Part shown: in pieces, positions 63,988 through 64,000 of the stretch
Layout of the letters: each line of letters starts with the position of its first letter
Position numbering within the stretch: the stretch's first letter is position 1
Assembly (NCBI GenBank): GCA_030765535.1
Contig: JAVCCH010000086.1
Coordinates: forward strand, 1-64,000
Length of the DNA stretch: 64,000 bases
Direction: 5' to 3'
Source: Candidatus Tenebribacter davisii
Lineage (GTDB): Bacteria; Cloacimonadota; Cloacimonadia; Cloacimonadales; TCS61
The notes under the pieces: model-generated
Seen by the model: only the letters and a program-made list of their open reading frames with translations
What the model was told of the DNA's origin: nothing
Databases searched by the model: none
Translations under genes and position numbers: made by a program

Positions 63988-64000
63988 TTTTTTTCACAAT

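Overview
The window is AT-rich, densely coding chromosomal DNA, mostly bacterial housekeeping genes with one tRNA. I see no phage, insertion sequence, plasmid or CRISPR locus. Several features point to an anaerobic, Gram-negative FCB-group bacterium, most likely Cloacimonadota (Candidatus Cloacimonetes): a single-chain pyruvate:ferredoxin oxidoreductase, a very large secreted protein ending in a YQNRPNPFNP-type C-terminal sorting domain, DUF2851 and DUF4139 proteins, beta-barrel-like outer-membrane proteins ending in Phe, and a COG2403 GTPase. The lineage is inferred from family content; no rRNA is present.

Layout. 1-2.9 kb: 3' part of leuS, a terminator, mntP, then tRNA-Leu(CAG) on the minus strand. 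3.2-5.5 kb: dnaX, overlapping tail-to-tail with a NodB-type deacetylase. 5.5-11.7 kb: a plus-strand run of glycosyltransferase, radical SAM protein, methyltransferase, uridine kinase, DUF4139 protein and a GAF/degenerate-GGDEF protein, closed by a bidirectional terminator. 11.7-16.5 kb (minus): trmO-mutL-miaA-ppiC-pdxJ. 16.7-22.1 kb (minus): PFOR, a TPR protein and an HgdC-type activator ATPase. 22.1-27.6 kb (minus): folE2 and an M16 peptidase joined stop-to-start, apbE, and two small secreted paralogues. 27.9-33.4 kb (minus): recO, an ABC exporter whose permease is fused to a CPBP protease, an M42 peptidase, a cupin and an Nfu protein. 33.5-34.9 kb (plus): the COG2403 GTPase.

35.0-43.1 kb (minus) is one 2725-residue secreted protein with 14 tandem Ig-like repeats. 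It lies behind a 625-bp AT-rich upstream region holding two sets of direct repeats not explained by any gene. 43.8-52.5 kb (minus): HU, then dnaN-recF-MFS-panD-panC-lhgO-like-rnd-DUF2851. 52.8-61.0 kb (minus): aroA-ddl followed by a tight signalling/envelope set (secreted protein, FecR-domain protein, beta-barrel protein, CHASE2-adenylate cyclase). 61.1-64.0 kb (plus): a MacB/LolD-type ABC ATPase, an FtsX-type permease and a YihY/BrkB membrane protein.

Points of most interest: (i) the repeat array and phased TTGCGA pair upstream of the giant gene; (ii) a GGDEF domain that has lost its catalytic motif but keeps the RxxD inhibitory-site motif at the canonical spacing; (iii) the CHASE2-cyclase/FecR/outer-membrane module co-transcribed with cell-wall and shikimate genes; (iv) a recurrent TTGAC(A/T) element ahead of many transcription units. 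None is proven new; each is an inference from sequence with a stated test.
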